A program made the translations under genes and the position numbers. Positions 25,643-33,694 of a stretch of DNA of 64,000 nt are shown one piece after another. How positions within the stretch are numbered: position 1 is the stretch's first letter; each line of letters starts with the position of its first letter. Below the pieces are notes generated by a model. It searched no databases and was not told the origin of the DNA. It saw only the letters and a program-made list of their open reading frames with translations. The stretch lies in the NCBI GenBank assembly GCA_017473105.1, contig JAFUNE010000005.1, positions 1-64,000 of the forward strand, written 5' to 3'. The stretch is from Bacilli bacterium. GTDB taxonomy: Bacteria > Bacillota_I > Bacilli_A > RF39 > UBA660.

Positions 25643-27190
25643 CTAAATATTTTTCTTAGTTCTTTCTAAATATGCAATCATTTCTTTCATAACACCTTTT
25701 CCAAATTTCTTATTTAAGAATGTTATGAATGGATCTATTTCATCACGTATAAATGCAACACTTAATTGGTCAAATTTACGTAATACTTTTTTAGCTATAA
25801 AGTAATCTATTGCTTCAATTTCTTTTCCTCCGCATGCTACATATACTGCTGAGAATACATTTAATTGTTTCATGATACGATTACCAAATGCTATTCTGAA
25901 ATGTTCAATGATATAATCATCCATTTCATTTACCATTTTAAGTCCTTTATCACTTAATGGGTTCTTTTCAATTGCTTCTGCAAATAATTCTTCTAAATAT
26001 GAAGAGTTAATTTCAATTGCTTCTTGTTCACGACATTTAAATGCTGGAACTTTATCATTAATATCAATTGGCATAGCTCTGTCGTAAACTTTATCAGTAA
26101 CAAGGAATGTAGAGTCATCGTTATTGATTGTACCTATATACCATAAGTTACCTGGTAATCTTAATTTATTTCCTTCAAGTTTAATTGGGTCATTTGGCCA
26201 TTCACTTGATACTATGTCTACTAACCACTCATCACGAGTAGGCATTTCTAGAATTGATAATAAGTCAGCAAAGTAATATTCAACACGAGCTAGGTTCATT
26301 TCGTCTAGGATAATTGTATGAACATTGTCATCATAGTTTGCTTCATATATTTCACCTAATGCACGAGTTTCATTAAATTTCTTTGTTAATTCGTTAAAGT
26401 ATCCTAAAAAGTCTGTTTTATCTCTCCATGATGGTTCTACACTTGATACACAAGAATCATTTTTAACAAATTTTCCCCACGCATAAGCAAGTGATGTTTT
26501 ACCTGTACCAGAGATACCTTGTAAAATAATTAACTTACCACAAGCAAGCCCTGCTATAAATGGTCTTAAAATATTCATTTCATAATATAATTTTAATTGA
26601 CTAGCTGCAAAACATCTGAAGTTTTCAATTAATTCAAGTAATGTCATATTATTGTCATATTTTTTAACTTTATAATTTTTATATTTTTGATCAATTAATG
26701 CAAGAGTTGGGAATCTAATACCTTCTTCATCTGCATTAGCTTCTTCATTTTCTTCAGTTTCATCTTTTTCTTTTTTGTCTTTTCCTTTTTCTTTTTCATC
26801 TTCAGGATTTAGACCTAATTGTGAAACTTTCATTGCCATTAATTCATCTTTTTCTTTCATTAGTTTTTCTACTTGTTCATTAAGATTAGCTACTTCATTT
26901 AATAATTCATCTTTACTCATCTTAATAGTTGATCTTCTAATTAATTTTCTAATAAATAGGAATAATAGTAATCCTATTACTAATACTACAATTATTAAAA
27001 CGATTACACATATTACAACAAATATTTTTTCATTGCCATTAAAACTATTTTTATAGTTTCCAATTACTTGTGAATATTTGCTGATATTAAACATATCTTT
27101 TATACCAGCCCATAATCCTTTAAAACCATTTATTAGTCCATCGAAGAATATAGAAACAAATTCAAAAAAGAATCTAAAAAACGTATTCAT
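25643..27190 (-). CDS. Membrane-anchored McrB-type AAA+ ATPase
   Basis: 515 residues. Order: an aromatic amphipathic/hydrophobic N-terminus (1-30), a strong transmembrane helix (56-80), a coiled coil (92-120), an acidic/Lys linker (128-156), then the AAA+ core. Core motifs: Walker A GISGTGKTS (225-233), the McrB-like EPSWRDKTDFLGYFN (252-266), Walker B IILDEMNLARVEYY (293-306), sensor 1 GTINNDDST (353-361), VYDRAMPID arginine region (368-376). McrB proteins normally drive DNA cleavage with McrC, but a membrane anchor and the neighbours (two signal peptidases, secreted filament proteins) argue for a role in export or assembly. GGAGG start. Confidence 0.8.
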   Translation of the reverse strand: MNTFFRFFFEFVSIFFDGLINGFKGLWAGIKDMFNISKYSQVIGNYKNSFNGNEKIFVVICVIVLIIVVLVIGLLLFLFIRKLIRRSTIKMSKDELLNEVANLNEQVEKLMKEKDELMAMKVSQLGLNPEDEKEKGKDKKEKDETEENEEANADEEGIRFPTLALIDQKYKNYKVKKYDNNMTLLELIENFRCFAASQLKLYYEMNILRPFIAGLACGKLIILQGISGTGKTSLAYAWGKFVKNDSCVSSVEPSWRDKTDFLGYFNELTKKFNETRALGEIYEANYDDNVHTIILDEMNLARVEYYFADLLSILEMPTRDEWLVDIVSSEWPNDPIKLEGNKLRLPGNLWYIGTINNDDSTFLVTDKVYDRAMPIDINDKVPAFKCREQEAIEINSSYLEELFAEAIEKNPLSDKGLKMVNEMDDYIIEHFRIAFGNRIMKQLNVFSAVYVACGGKEIEAIDYFIAKKVLRKFDQLSVAFIRDEIDPFITFLNKKFGKGVMKEMIAYLERTKKNI

Positions 27191-27199
27191 ATAAACCTC

Positions 27200-29182
27200 C
27201 TAATTAACTACTTTTTCAAATATATCTTCTTTAACTACTTTATTTTTATCTTCTGAAGTTATATTATTTATCAAATCAATTTCTTTCATAATTTTACTGT
27301 CACAGAATAAATATTCTGCAAGGCCAATATATGAAGAATCTTTCGTTTTTACATTTGAATCCTTATTAAATCCTATTGTAAAATTATGTCCATCTTTTTT
27401 TAGTGTTTTAAACACTCTCTTATTATTAATTACTTCATTATAATCATTGAAGAATAATATACTGTTTTTTGATATTTCATCATCTAACATACTCATCATT
27501 TTTTCAAATTTATTCTTTTTCTTATAAACACTTTCTGGAACATAAATCAAATATTTATTATTTTGTTCTCCTGATAAAATATCTCTCATAATTTTGGCTA
27601 ATAGTAATGTTATTAATATCAATATTTTATCTTCTGCTATTATTCCTTCTGAGTATGTTTTTTCTACAATATAATCACTATATACTTTGCTAAAATTAAT
27701 ATTATGTACTAATTTTGCTGAATATAATTTTTTATTTTCTAATATTTCTTGTATTTCTAAATCAAATGTATTACTCATAAGTTTATTTATTGATTCATTG
27801 ATTACACTGTCATGAATCTTTTTAACTTTTATAATACTATTTACCATATCTTTAAGTTCAACAGCACTTGTTAATTCACTTTTAAATATTGCTAGTAATT
27901 TATTATTGTAATTTTCTTTTCTTGCTTGAATATTATCAAATAACTTATCAATTTGTTCTAAATCATTTGCCAACATTAAGTAATTTACATACTTACTAAC
28001 TTTATCTGAATAATTTTGATCTTTTCCTTTATATTTTTTTACTAGTATTGTTCCAACTTCTTTTAATGCATCATTTATTTTTACATTAATACTTTTTCTG
28101 CTTTCATCAATTTCATAATATTTACTATTTATATATGCATCGATTAAAATATCAGCAATTGTTGCTTCATTTACTTTTAGTTTTTCTTTTTTATTTAATA
28201 TTGTTATTATACTTTCAAGTTCATTTTTCTTGATATACATAACTTTTTCAACAATATTTTTAAATTTCTTTTTCTTTGTTTTTAAAATATTAATACATTT
28301 CTTAATTTCATCTTCACTTGCTTCTTCTAAGTCTTCATCAGTCATTTCTGTTGCTTCAACATCAAATGTACTACTTGCTAATTGACTATCCAAATAATCA
28401 ACATCTTTTTTACTTACCGATACCATTCTAAAGTACATTGTTTGTTCTATATCTACTTCAGGTATAACTATTTCTTCATCATCTTCAATTTCTTCTAGTT
28501 CATCGCTTACTTTTCTTGAAACATCAATTTCAGTTTCGATAAAATCATATTTATCTTTTACTGATGGTTTCTTTTCTTCTTTATTATCAAATACTTTATC
28601 AAGAACATTTGTTACAACGTTATCTACTTTTTCAGTTATTTTTTTAGTTTTAATTTTTTCTTTATCTTTCTTTATACTTCTTAAAGCATATCCGATTAAA
28701 TAAAATGATACTATTAGTGATATTAAAACATATGGGTTTAGTATTGTTTTTCTAATTATGCCAAAACTTGGTAAAATTTTAACAACCTTACCAATAATTT
28801 GTTCTCTACTTACAGGGTCATCTTTTGCGTTGTTTGCATCACCCTTTGTTACATATGTCCCATTGTATTCTTCAATAACACGGTGTGTTATTACTGCTCC
28901 TTCTTTTTGATATGAGATTACATCTTCAAGTTGGATATTATTTGTTTTCTTTACAATTATCCAATCACCAACATTTATACTATCTTCTTTATCTCCAACC
29001 ATACTACCTGTTGTTACTTCAAAAGTTGAGTATCCAAATAAATCTGCATAGTCATTACCTAAAATTTTAACTTGGATATTTTTATATATGAAAACTAATA
29101 GTATAAATCCAAAGATTACAATAAGAATATCTAGTAATATACTAACTATTTTTTCTAATATCTTTCTACCACTCATAGCCAT
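27200..29182 (-). CDS. SipW-like signal peptidase fused to large cytoplasmic domain
   Basis: 660 residues. Residues 1-170 are a SipW-type peptidase: first anchor 12-34, catalytic Ser60 in TTGSM, VGD at 71-73, His100 in VITHRV, KGDANNAKDDP (113-123), second anchor about 150-167. The remaining 490 residues are cytoplasmic: an acidic stretch (DELEEIEDDEEIVIPEVD), then helical segments of no known family, ending in a mixed alpha/beta part (LIYVPESVYKK, SILFFNDYNE, FTIGFN). Normal SipW proteins are about 190-200 residues, so this is a fusion. First gene of the operon with the ATPase; own promoter at 29224-29252. Confidence 0.8.
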   Translation of the reverse strand: MAMSGRKILEKIVSILLDILIVIFGFILLVFIYKNIQVKILGNDYADLFGYSTFEVTTGSMVGDKEDSINVGDWIIVKKTNNIQLEDVISYQKEGAVITHRVIEEYNGTYVTKGDANNAKDDPVSREQIIGKVVKILPSFGIIRKTILNPYVLISLIVSFYLIGYALRSIKKDKEKIKTKKITEKVDNVVTNVLDKVFDNKEEKKPSVKDKYDFIETEIDVSRKVSDELEEIEDDEEIVIPEVDIEQTMYFRMVSVSKKDVDYLDSQLASSTFDVEATEMTDEDLEEASEDEIKKCINILKTKKKKFKNIVEKVMYIKKNELESIITILNKKEKLKVNEATIADILIDAYINSKYYEIDESRKSINVKINDALKEVGTILVKKYKGKDQNYSDKVSKYVNYLMLANDLEQIDKLFDNIQARKENYNNKLLAIFKSELTSAVELKDMVNSIIKVKKIHDSVINESINKLMSNTFDLEIQEILENKKLYSAKLVHNINFSKVYSDYIVEKTYSEGIIAEDKILILITLLLAKIMRDILSGEQNNKYLIYVPESVYKKKNKFEKMMSMLDDEISKNSILFFNDYNEVINNKRVFKTLKKDGHNFTIGFNKDSNVKTKDSSYIGLAEYLFCDSKIMKEIDLINNITSEDKNKVVKEDIFEKVVN

Positions 29183-29223
29183 ACTTTTTACTCCACTCTC
29201 CTATGATAGTTTCCCTATCTTAA

Positions 29224-29252
29224 AGTATACCATTTATCCCCTTTTTTTACAA
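29224..29252 (-). promoter_or_regulatory. Promoter of the SipW-ATPase operon
   Basis: Minus-strand TTGTAA (29247-29252), 17 nt, TATACT (29224-29229). The leader contains a small GATAG...CTATC hairpin at about 29205-29219. Confidence 0.7.
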
Positions 29253-29256
29253 CCTG

Positions 29257-30546
29257 TTAATTCTTTTTATTTAAACTTTTTCCTTTTACATCTGATATTA
29301 ATAATCCTAAAATTATATAAAAGCATGGTGCAACATCTATAGTGCTTATGTTTGCAAATGCTGCAATGCAATAACTTACAAATGCCATAAATAGTGCAAT
29401 TGAATAATTTTTTTCTAATTTGAATCCTTTTAAAAACACAATTAAACAAATTAACATATACGCAACTAGTGCAAATATTCCATTTGTTACTCCAATTTGA
29501 ATATATACGTTATGAGCTTTATCATAAAAAATTTTTCCACTTTGTGGATATACATCTCCAAATGTATCAAGCCCACTTCCATATAACCAGTATTCTTTAA
29601 TAAGTGGAACACTCTTTAGCCATAAATTTATTCTTCCACTTCCAACTTTTTTTATCTCATCATTTTCTATTTTTGTCACTGTATCTTTAAGATCATTTGA
29701 TATCACATATCTATCTGATATTGGATTATTATATACTCTTATATGTAGGTATTTAAGTACCGTATCTGCAGTATAACATGTGAAAATGAATATAAATATT
29801 AATATAGCTATTCTTTTATAATATTTTCTCATTAATATTGCAAATAATATAAATGATAAAACATATGCTAGTAGTGGTCCAGATGAGGATGCAGTATATA
29901 GTGCTATGCTAAATAAAATATATAAAAGTAAATATCTTATTTTTCCTGTTTTTATAAAATATATTGTAGCAATTGATATTTGCATTGTCATATACAAACC
30001 AAAGAAATTAGGATTACTACATAATCCCATCGCCATATGTGGTCCATCTGAGAATTTACTTACCATATACATAAACGGTGTGAACGATTGTAATATTGCA
30101 TATAAGCTTTGAAATATACCTATATATACGAAACATTTTAACAAGTTCTTTTTATATTTTTCACTTTTTAAATTTTTTGCATTTAGAACAAGAAGATAAT
30201 AATGAAGCATAGTAAATAATCCTTCATATCTATATTGTTCACCTAGAAAAGATTTTCTTACATCAACTGAAAAAACAGTTGCTATAACTGCCATTGCAAT
30301 CAGAAAATATAATATATAATCGTAATATGTTATTTTTCTTTCTTCATCATATATGCTATAGAAATAAAGCAATAGTAAGAATATTACTGTTCCCCACATA
30401 AAATATACTCTACTTCTTGTTATCAAATATGGATTAATTATACTTATTTGTGGAACATACGTTATAAATTTTAAGACTGGTATTCCAATCATTATTATAA
30501 GTATCATTCCGTATATCATTGTGTCTAATTTAACTTGTTTTTTCAT
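29257..30546 (-). CDS. O-antigen ligase/polymerase-like membrane protein
   Basis: 429 residues with about ten to twelve hydrophobic helices. The large outside loop has GSGRINLWLKSVPLIKEY, GSGLDTFGDVYPQ and DKAHNVYIQIGVTNGIFAL, the arrangement of the Wzy/WaaL (O-antigen ligase) family, with Arg and His at the expected places. The family links or polymerises lipid-carried glycans on the outer face of the membrane; in Bacillota also glycoprotein or wall polysaccharide work. It abuts the filament locus, so filament glycosylation is a possibility, not shown. Own promoter upstream. Confidence 0.8.
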   Translation of the reverse strand: MKKQVKLDTMIYGMILIIMIGIPVLKFITYVPQISIINPYLITRSRVYFMWGTVIFLLLLYFYSIYDEERKITYYDYILYFLIAMAVIATVFSVDVRKSFLGEQYRYEGLFTMLHYYLLVLNAKNLKSEKYKKNLLKCFVYIGIFQSLYAILQSFTPFMYMVSKFSDGPHMAMGLCSNPNFFGLYMTMQISIATIYFIKTGKIRYLLLYILFSIALYTASSSGPLLAYVLSFILFAILMRKYYKRIAILIFIFIFTCYTADTVLKYLHIRVYNNPISDRYVISNDLKDTVTKIENDEIKKVGSGRINLWLKSVPLIKEYWLYGSGLDTFGDVYPQSGKIFYDKAHNVYIQIGVTNGIFALVAYMLICLIVFLKGFKLEKNYSIALFMAFVSYCIAAFANISTIDVAPCFYIILGLLISDVKGKSLNKKN

Positions 30547-30561
30547 AAACTACCCTCTTTC

Positions 30562-30591
30562 ATTGTATCAAAGAAATTATATAAATTGCAA
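30562..30591 (-). promoter_or_regulatory. Promoter of the ligase-like gene
   Basis: Minus-strand TTGCAA (30586-30591), 18 nt, TACAAT (30562-30567), about 16 nt before the start at 30546. Confidence 0.5.
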
Positions 30592-30611
30592 ATAATATTA
30601 CACTTTCTTTA

Positions 30612-30754
30612 TAAAAAAGACTTATGGCTAAAAACCACAAGTCTTTTCACATACATTACTTACTACATCTTCATTTGTACTTTTATACATTGGACTATAC
30701 ATGTGTCTATAAATATGATGATTTATTATTCTTGTATTTATTGGAATAATATGT
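30612..30754 (-). pseudogene. 3' fragment of a cotD-like gene with its terminator
   Basis: Nearly identical (two differences seen in about 140 nt) to the 3' half of the intact gene at 32521-32832, including the terminator hairpin (30619-30643) and the TAG stop at 30628. Similarity stops abruptly after position 30754, at the same point of the gene where the 5' fragment at 34778 begins. It is the left remnant of an interrupted copy. Confidence 0.85.
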
Positions 30755-30774
30755 CCTTGCCCTCTTTTGTAATA

Positions 30775-31560
30775 CTATTTTTTTATATATTTACATTTTG
30801 GATAACTAGAGCATCCTATAAATTTACCATATTTACCGTTTCGTTCAACTAATTCATTACCACATTTAGGACATATCATATTATTTTCTAATTCTCTATC
30901 CTTATTAACTTTAACATTAATATCTTTCACATGTTGTTTTCTTAATGACTTATCTTCAATATTATTAGACATAATTATATTTGATAACTCTTTTACATTC
31001 TTATCAACAAGTAATTCTTTAAATTTTAAAATCTCATTTTTTAAATAATCAACCTGTGTAACTATACTATTACTTTTAATATCAATCTTTGCTTGATTAG
31101 AAAAACATATAATAGATATAAAATACTTATCATCTAATTTAAGTAAATTTGATAAGGATTTTATATGCCCATAATTTTGATGAATAGGATTAACAAAATA
31201 ATTTTTTGTTTTTCCTAAATATTGACACCATTTATTATCATATTCTTTTCCTTTAATCAAGCCATAATAGTTTTTCATTTCTATTACAAAAATCCCAAAT
31301 TCTGATAAAACTAAATGATCAATTTGATGAGTTCCTCTTTCATCCTTTATCATAATATCATTTAAAACAATATATTGTTCTTTAGGTAATTTACTAAGTT
31401 CTAATTTCACCCAAAACTCACCCATGAATCCTCTAAACTTTGGATAATATATTTTCAGCAATACACATAGAATTATTAATATGATTGTTTCTAATAATAA
31501 TTTTGGATTATTTGAATATATATTTATAATTCCTTCAATAAAACCTTTGACAATTTCCAT
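30775..31560 (-). CDS. NERD-domain protein with C-terminal topoisomerase-type zinc finger
   Basis: 261 residues: a membrane helix (about 20-37), a NERD domain (GEFWV at 47-51, IDHLV with Asp81, VIEMKN with Glu94 and Lys96 as PD-(D/E)xK-like residues), and a zf-C4_Topoisom finger at the end (CPKCGNE, GKFIGCSSYPKC). NERD is a nuclease-related domain common in mobile and defence settings. Its stop lies 20 nt from the left junction of the inserted segment. GAGGTG ribosome site. Confidence 0.8.
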   Translation of the reverse strand: MEIVKGFIEGIINIYSNNPKLLLETIILIILCVLLKIYYPKFRGFMGEFWVKLELSKLPKEQYIVLNDIMIKDERGTHQIDHLVLSEFGIFVIEMKNYYGLIKGKEYDNKWCQYLGKTKNYFVNPIHQNYGHIKSLSNLLKLDDKYFISIICFSNQAKIDIKSNSIVTQVDYLKNEILKFKELLVDKNVKELSNIIMSNNIEDKSLRKQHVKDINVKVNKDRELENNMICPKCGNELVERNGKYGKFIGCSSYPKCKYIKK

Positions 31561-31587
31561 AGTACACCTCTAAGGATATTATAACAT

Positions 31588-32451
31588 TTATTCTTTATTT
31601 TCTATCATTAAATCATCTTCAACATATTTATATGATAATGCATTATCTTTACTAACTACAGTTTCACCTAAATTCTTTTCTATATCATCACGAGCTACTT
31701 TAGCAGCATGTCCACCCATTTTAGCAACTTTCTTATTTTGTTCTAATCCTAATGGTCTATGTTTCTTAGCAAGTTCTCTTGTTGCTATTTCTCCTAAGTC
31801 AGCAAGTGCCACTTCAATATCGGTCATATTATCTCTTAAAGATTCTTTTCTTAAACCCTTATATTGTTTATACTGTTTTGCAGTTAAACCAGACCACTCT
31901 TTATATATTTCATTAGTAAGTATTGCATATTCTACTTCTTCAGTAACTCCATTGCTATTCCATACATCAGTTAATTTCTTTCTATCTTGAATACCTTTAA
32001 TTCTTTTGATAATCCAATCTTCATCATATCCTTTAGTACGATAAGTGTCTATTGCTCTTTGAACAGTTATTGATGGATCAAATACTTCATCAATTCTCTC
32101 CTTACCTAATCTAGCTAACCATAATTTCATTGGTTCTGCATTAGGACTTGGAATTGATTCTATTATTCTAAATATACCTTCAATATCAACAACATCTGTT
32201 GAACGATATTTACCATCTTGAGCTTTTAGTTTCAACTGGTTACAATTTGTAACCGTTTCATTTCCTTCTTTTTTCAATCTATGTTTTAATACTTTCCAAT
32301 AGTTTCTAGAATCTTGATAATCATTTTCCATCAGAGCATTAACAATATCTATAACACTTATATAATACTTTTCTTCATCTTTGTTCCATACTGTTCTAAT
32401 AGTTTTATCGTTAAACATTTTATTTATTAAATGCATTTGTGCTTCTTTCAT
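31588..32451 (-). CDS. BRO-family (phage antirepressor/DinD-like) protein
   Basis: 287 residues. N-terminal BRO-N pattern: RTVWNKDEEKYYISVIDIVNALM, then a YWKVLKHRLKKEGNE stretch, DVVDIEGIFRIIESI, PNAEPMKLWLARLG. The C-terminal half (GLTAKQYKQYKGLRKESLRDNM, EIATRELAKKHRPLG, MGGHAAKVARDDIEK) is found in DinD-like and phage-related proteins of gut Bacillota. Such proteins bind DNA and are typical cargo of prophages and mobile elements. GGAGG ribosome site. Lies between the left cotD fragment and the intact cotD. Confidence 0.8.
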   Translation of the reverse strand: MKEAQMHLINKMFNDKTIRTVWNKDEEKYYISVIDIVNALMENDYQDSRNYWKVLKHRLKKEGNETVTNCNQLKLKAQDGKYRSTDVVDIEGIFRIIESIPSPNAEPMKLWLARLGKERIDEVFDPSITVQRAIDTYRTKGYDEDWIIKRIKGIQDRKKLTDVWNSNGVTEEVEYAILTNEIYKEWSGLTAKQYKQYKGLRKESLRDNMTDIEVALADLGEIATRELAKKHRPLGLEQNKKVAKMGGHAAKVARDDIEKNLGETVVSKDNALSYKYVEDDLMIENKE

Positions 32452-32511
32452 AATACCTCCTAATATTATTATTAGTGATATCTTTCTGAAATACTTCTTT
32501 TTTTAAAAAAA

Positions 32512-32536
32512 GACTTATGGCTAAAAACCACAAGTC
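32512..32536 (-). terminator. Terminator overlapping the cotD-like stop codon
   Basis: 9-bp stem 32512-32520 with 32528-32536 (G-U pair included), T-run on the minus strand; the TAG stop (32521-32523) is in the loop. Confidence 0.8.
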
Positions 32537-32832
32537 TTTTCACATACATTACTTACTACATCTTCATTTGTACTTGTATACATTGGACTATACGTGTGTC
32601 TATAAATATGATGATTTATTATTCTTGTATTTATTGGAATAATATGTGGAACTTCATGCATTATTTCTCTATGAACACATCTTTCTCTTGGACATTCATA
32701 TATTGGTGGACACATTATTGGTGGAGTCATACATGGTGTATACATTTCTTGATTATACATCATTTCGTCACCTTTTAATTTTATTTCACCTTCTACACTG
32801 TAATTTTGATACATTCCAGTTTTATCTGTCAT
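32521..32832 (-). CDS. CotD-like spore coat protein
   Basis: 103 residues, Cys-, His-, Met- and Pro-rich: MTPPIMCPPIYECPRERC, then HIIPINTRIINHHIYRH, SPMYTSTNEDVVSNVCEKTC. The His/Asn pattern followed by NE...VSNV resembles the CotD family of coat proteins. Five prime flank has a promoter resembling the sigma-K type (see 32855-32881). This is the only intact copy of three. Whether the organism sporulates cannot be told from the window. GGAGAG ribosome site. Confidence 0.6.
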   Translation of the reverse strand: MTDKTGMYQNYSVEGEIKLKGDEMMYNQEMYTPCMTPPIMCPPIYECPRERCVHREIMHEVPHIIPINTRIINHHIYRHTYSPMYTSTNEDVVSNVCEKTCGF

Positions 32833-32844
32833 AAAACACTCTCC

Positions 32845-32867
32845 TTTACATATTTAGTGTATGTAAA
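32845..32867. promoter_or_regulatory. Perfect inverted repeat before the cotD-like gene
   Basis: TTTACATA (32845-32852), 7 nt, TATGTAAA (32860-32867). It overlaps the -10 region and touches the ribosome site, so it may be an operator or an RNA hairpin. The same repeat is kept in the 5' fragment copy at about 34978-35000. Confidence 0.5.
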
Positions 32868-32881
32868 AGTATTTTTTTAGT
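32855..32881 (-). promoter_or_regulatory. Sigma-K-like promoter of the cotD-like gene
   Basis: Minus strand AC (32880-32881), 16 nt, CATACACTA (32855-32863), which fits the mother-cell sigma-K consensus AC-N16-CATANNNTA. No sigma-A promoter is evident. The match is short and found by eye, so it is suggestive only. Confidence 0.4.
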
Positions 32882-32904
32882 TTAGGTGAAACGCATATTA
32901 TTTA

Positions 32905-33657
32905 TTATTTATTTTCTTCTATTTCAAAATCTAATAGTTCTTCACACATTTTTTTATATAAATCCTGTTCGTGACCGATAGTATCAATTAAAAACATTTT
33001 ATCATTTTCATATTCTTTTAAACCTCTCATATAATATTGTTTATCGTCATCTAAAATAATGAAAGGCATTATATTATTTCTCAAACACTCTTTAAACATA
33101 ATAATTCTACCGACACGACCATTTCCATCACCAAATGGATGTATTCTTTCAAATCTAAAATGAAAATCAACTATATCTTCTAAAGTAATATTAGTTTTAG
33201 AATTATAGTCATTTAATAATTCTTCTATTTCTTTTTCCACATCTTCCGGTGCTGTAGTTTTAATAACTTCAACTACTCCTATAATATTAGGAATAATTTT
33301 AAACCCTCCAACATTATATCTAGGATCTTCTTCATCACTAGTATTTCTTTTTAAAATCTTATTCATTTCAATTATCATGTCTTTAGTTAATAACTCATCA
33401 ACATGATTTAATATATAGTCAAATAATTTAAAATGATTTTTAGATTCAATTAAATCATCTAATTTAATTAAATCATCATTTTTAGGAATAAAAGATGATG
33501 TATTAAATATTGCTTCTGTTTGTTCACTAGTTAATCTACTACCTTCAATTTTATTTGAATTATATGCAAAATTAACTTGTGAATAATGATATATATTTCC
33601 TTTAAATTTAGATTCTTTTTGTTTAATTAATTCACTTTTAATTTTAGTTATATTCAT
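32905..33657 (-). CDS. Fic-domain protein (class II, self-inhibited)
   Basis: 250 residues. Catalytic motif HPFGDGNGR at 173-181 is intact, so AMP (or other nucleotide) transfer to a target protein is expected. An inhibitory helix motif SNKIEG at 34-39, matching [S/T]xxxE[G/N], lies in the N-terminal part, defining class II. Fic proteins of this type occur in mobile islands and act as toxins or regulators. Part of the inserted segment, upstream of cotD. GGTGAG ribosome site. Confidence 0.85.
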   Translation of the reverse strand: MNITKIKSELIKQKESKFKGNIYHYSQVNFAYNSNKIEGSRLTSEQTEAIFNTSSFIPKNDDLIKLDDLIESKNHFKLFDYILNHVDELLTKDMIIEMNKILKRNTSDEEDPRYNVGGFKIIPNIIGVVEVIKTTAPEDVEKEIEELLNDYNSKTNITLEDIVDFHFRFERIHPFGDGNGRVGRIIMFKECLRNNIMPFIILDDDKQYYMRGLKEYENDKMFLIDTIGHEQDLYKKMCEELLDFEIEENK

Positions 33658-33694
33658 AATTCATCTCACCTTCAAATAATTTTATGCTATTTAA

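Noticed and set aside
25643..27190. Reading the McrB-like and DUF2357 genes as a plain restriction (McrBC) system
   Set aside because: The ATPase is membrane anchored, no nuclease motif is visible in the partner, and the pair is coupled to sipW and flanked by signal peptidase and filament genes.
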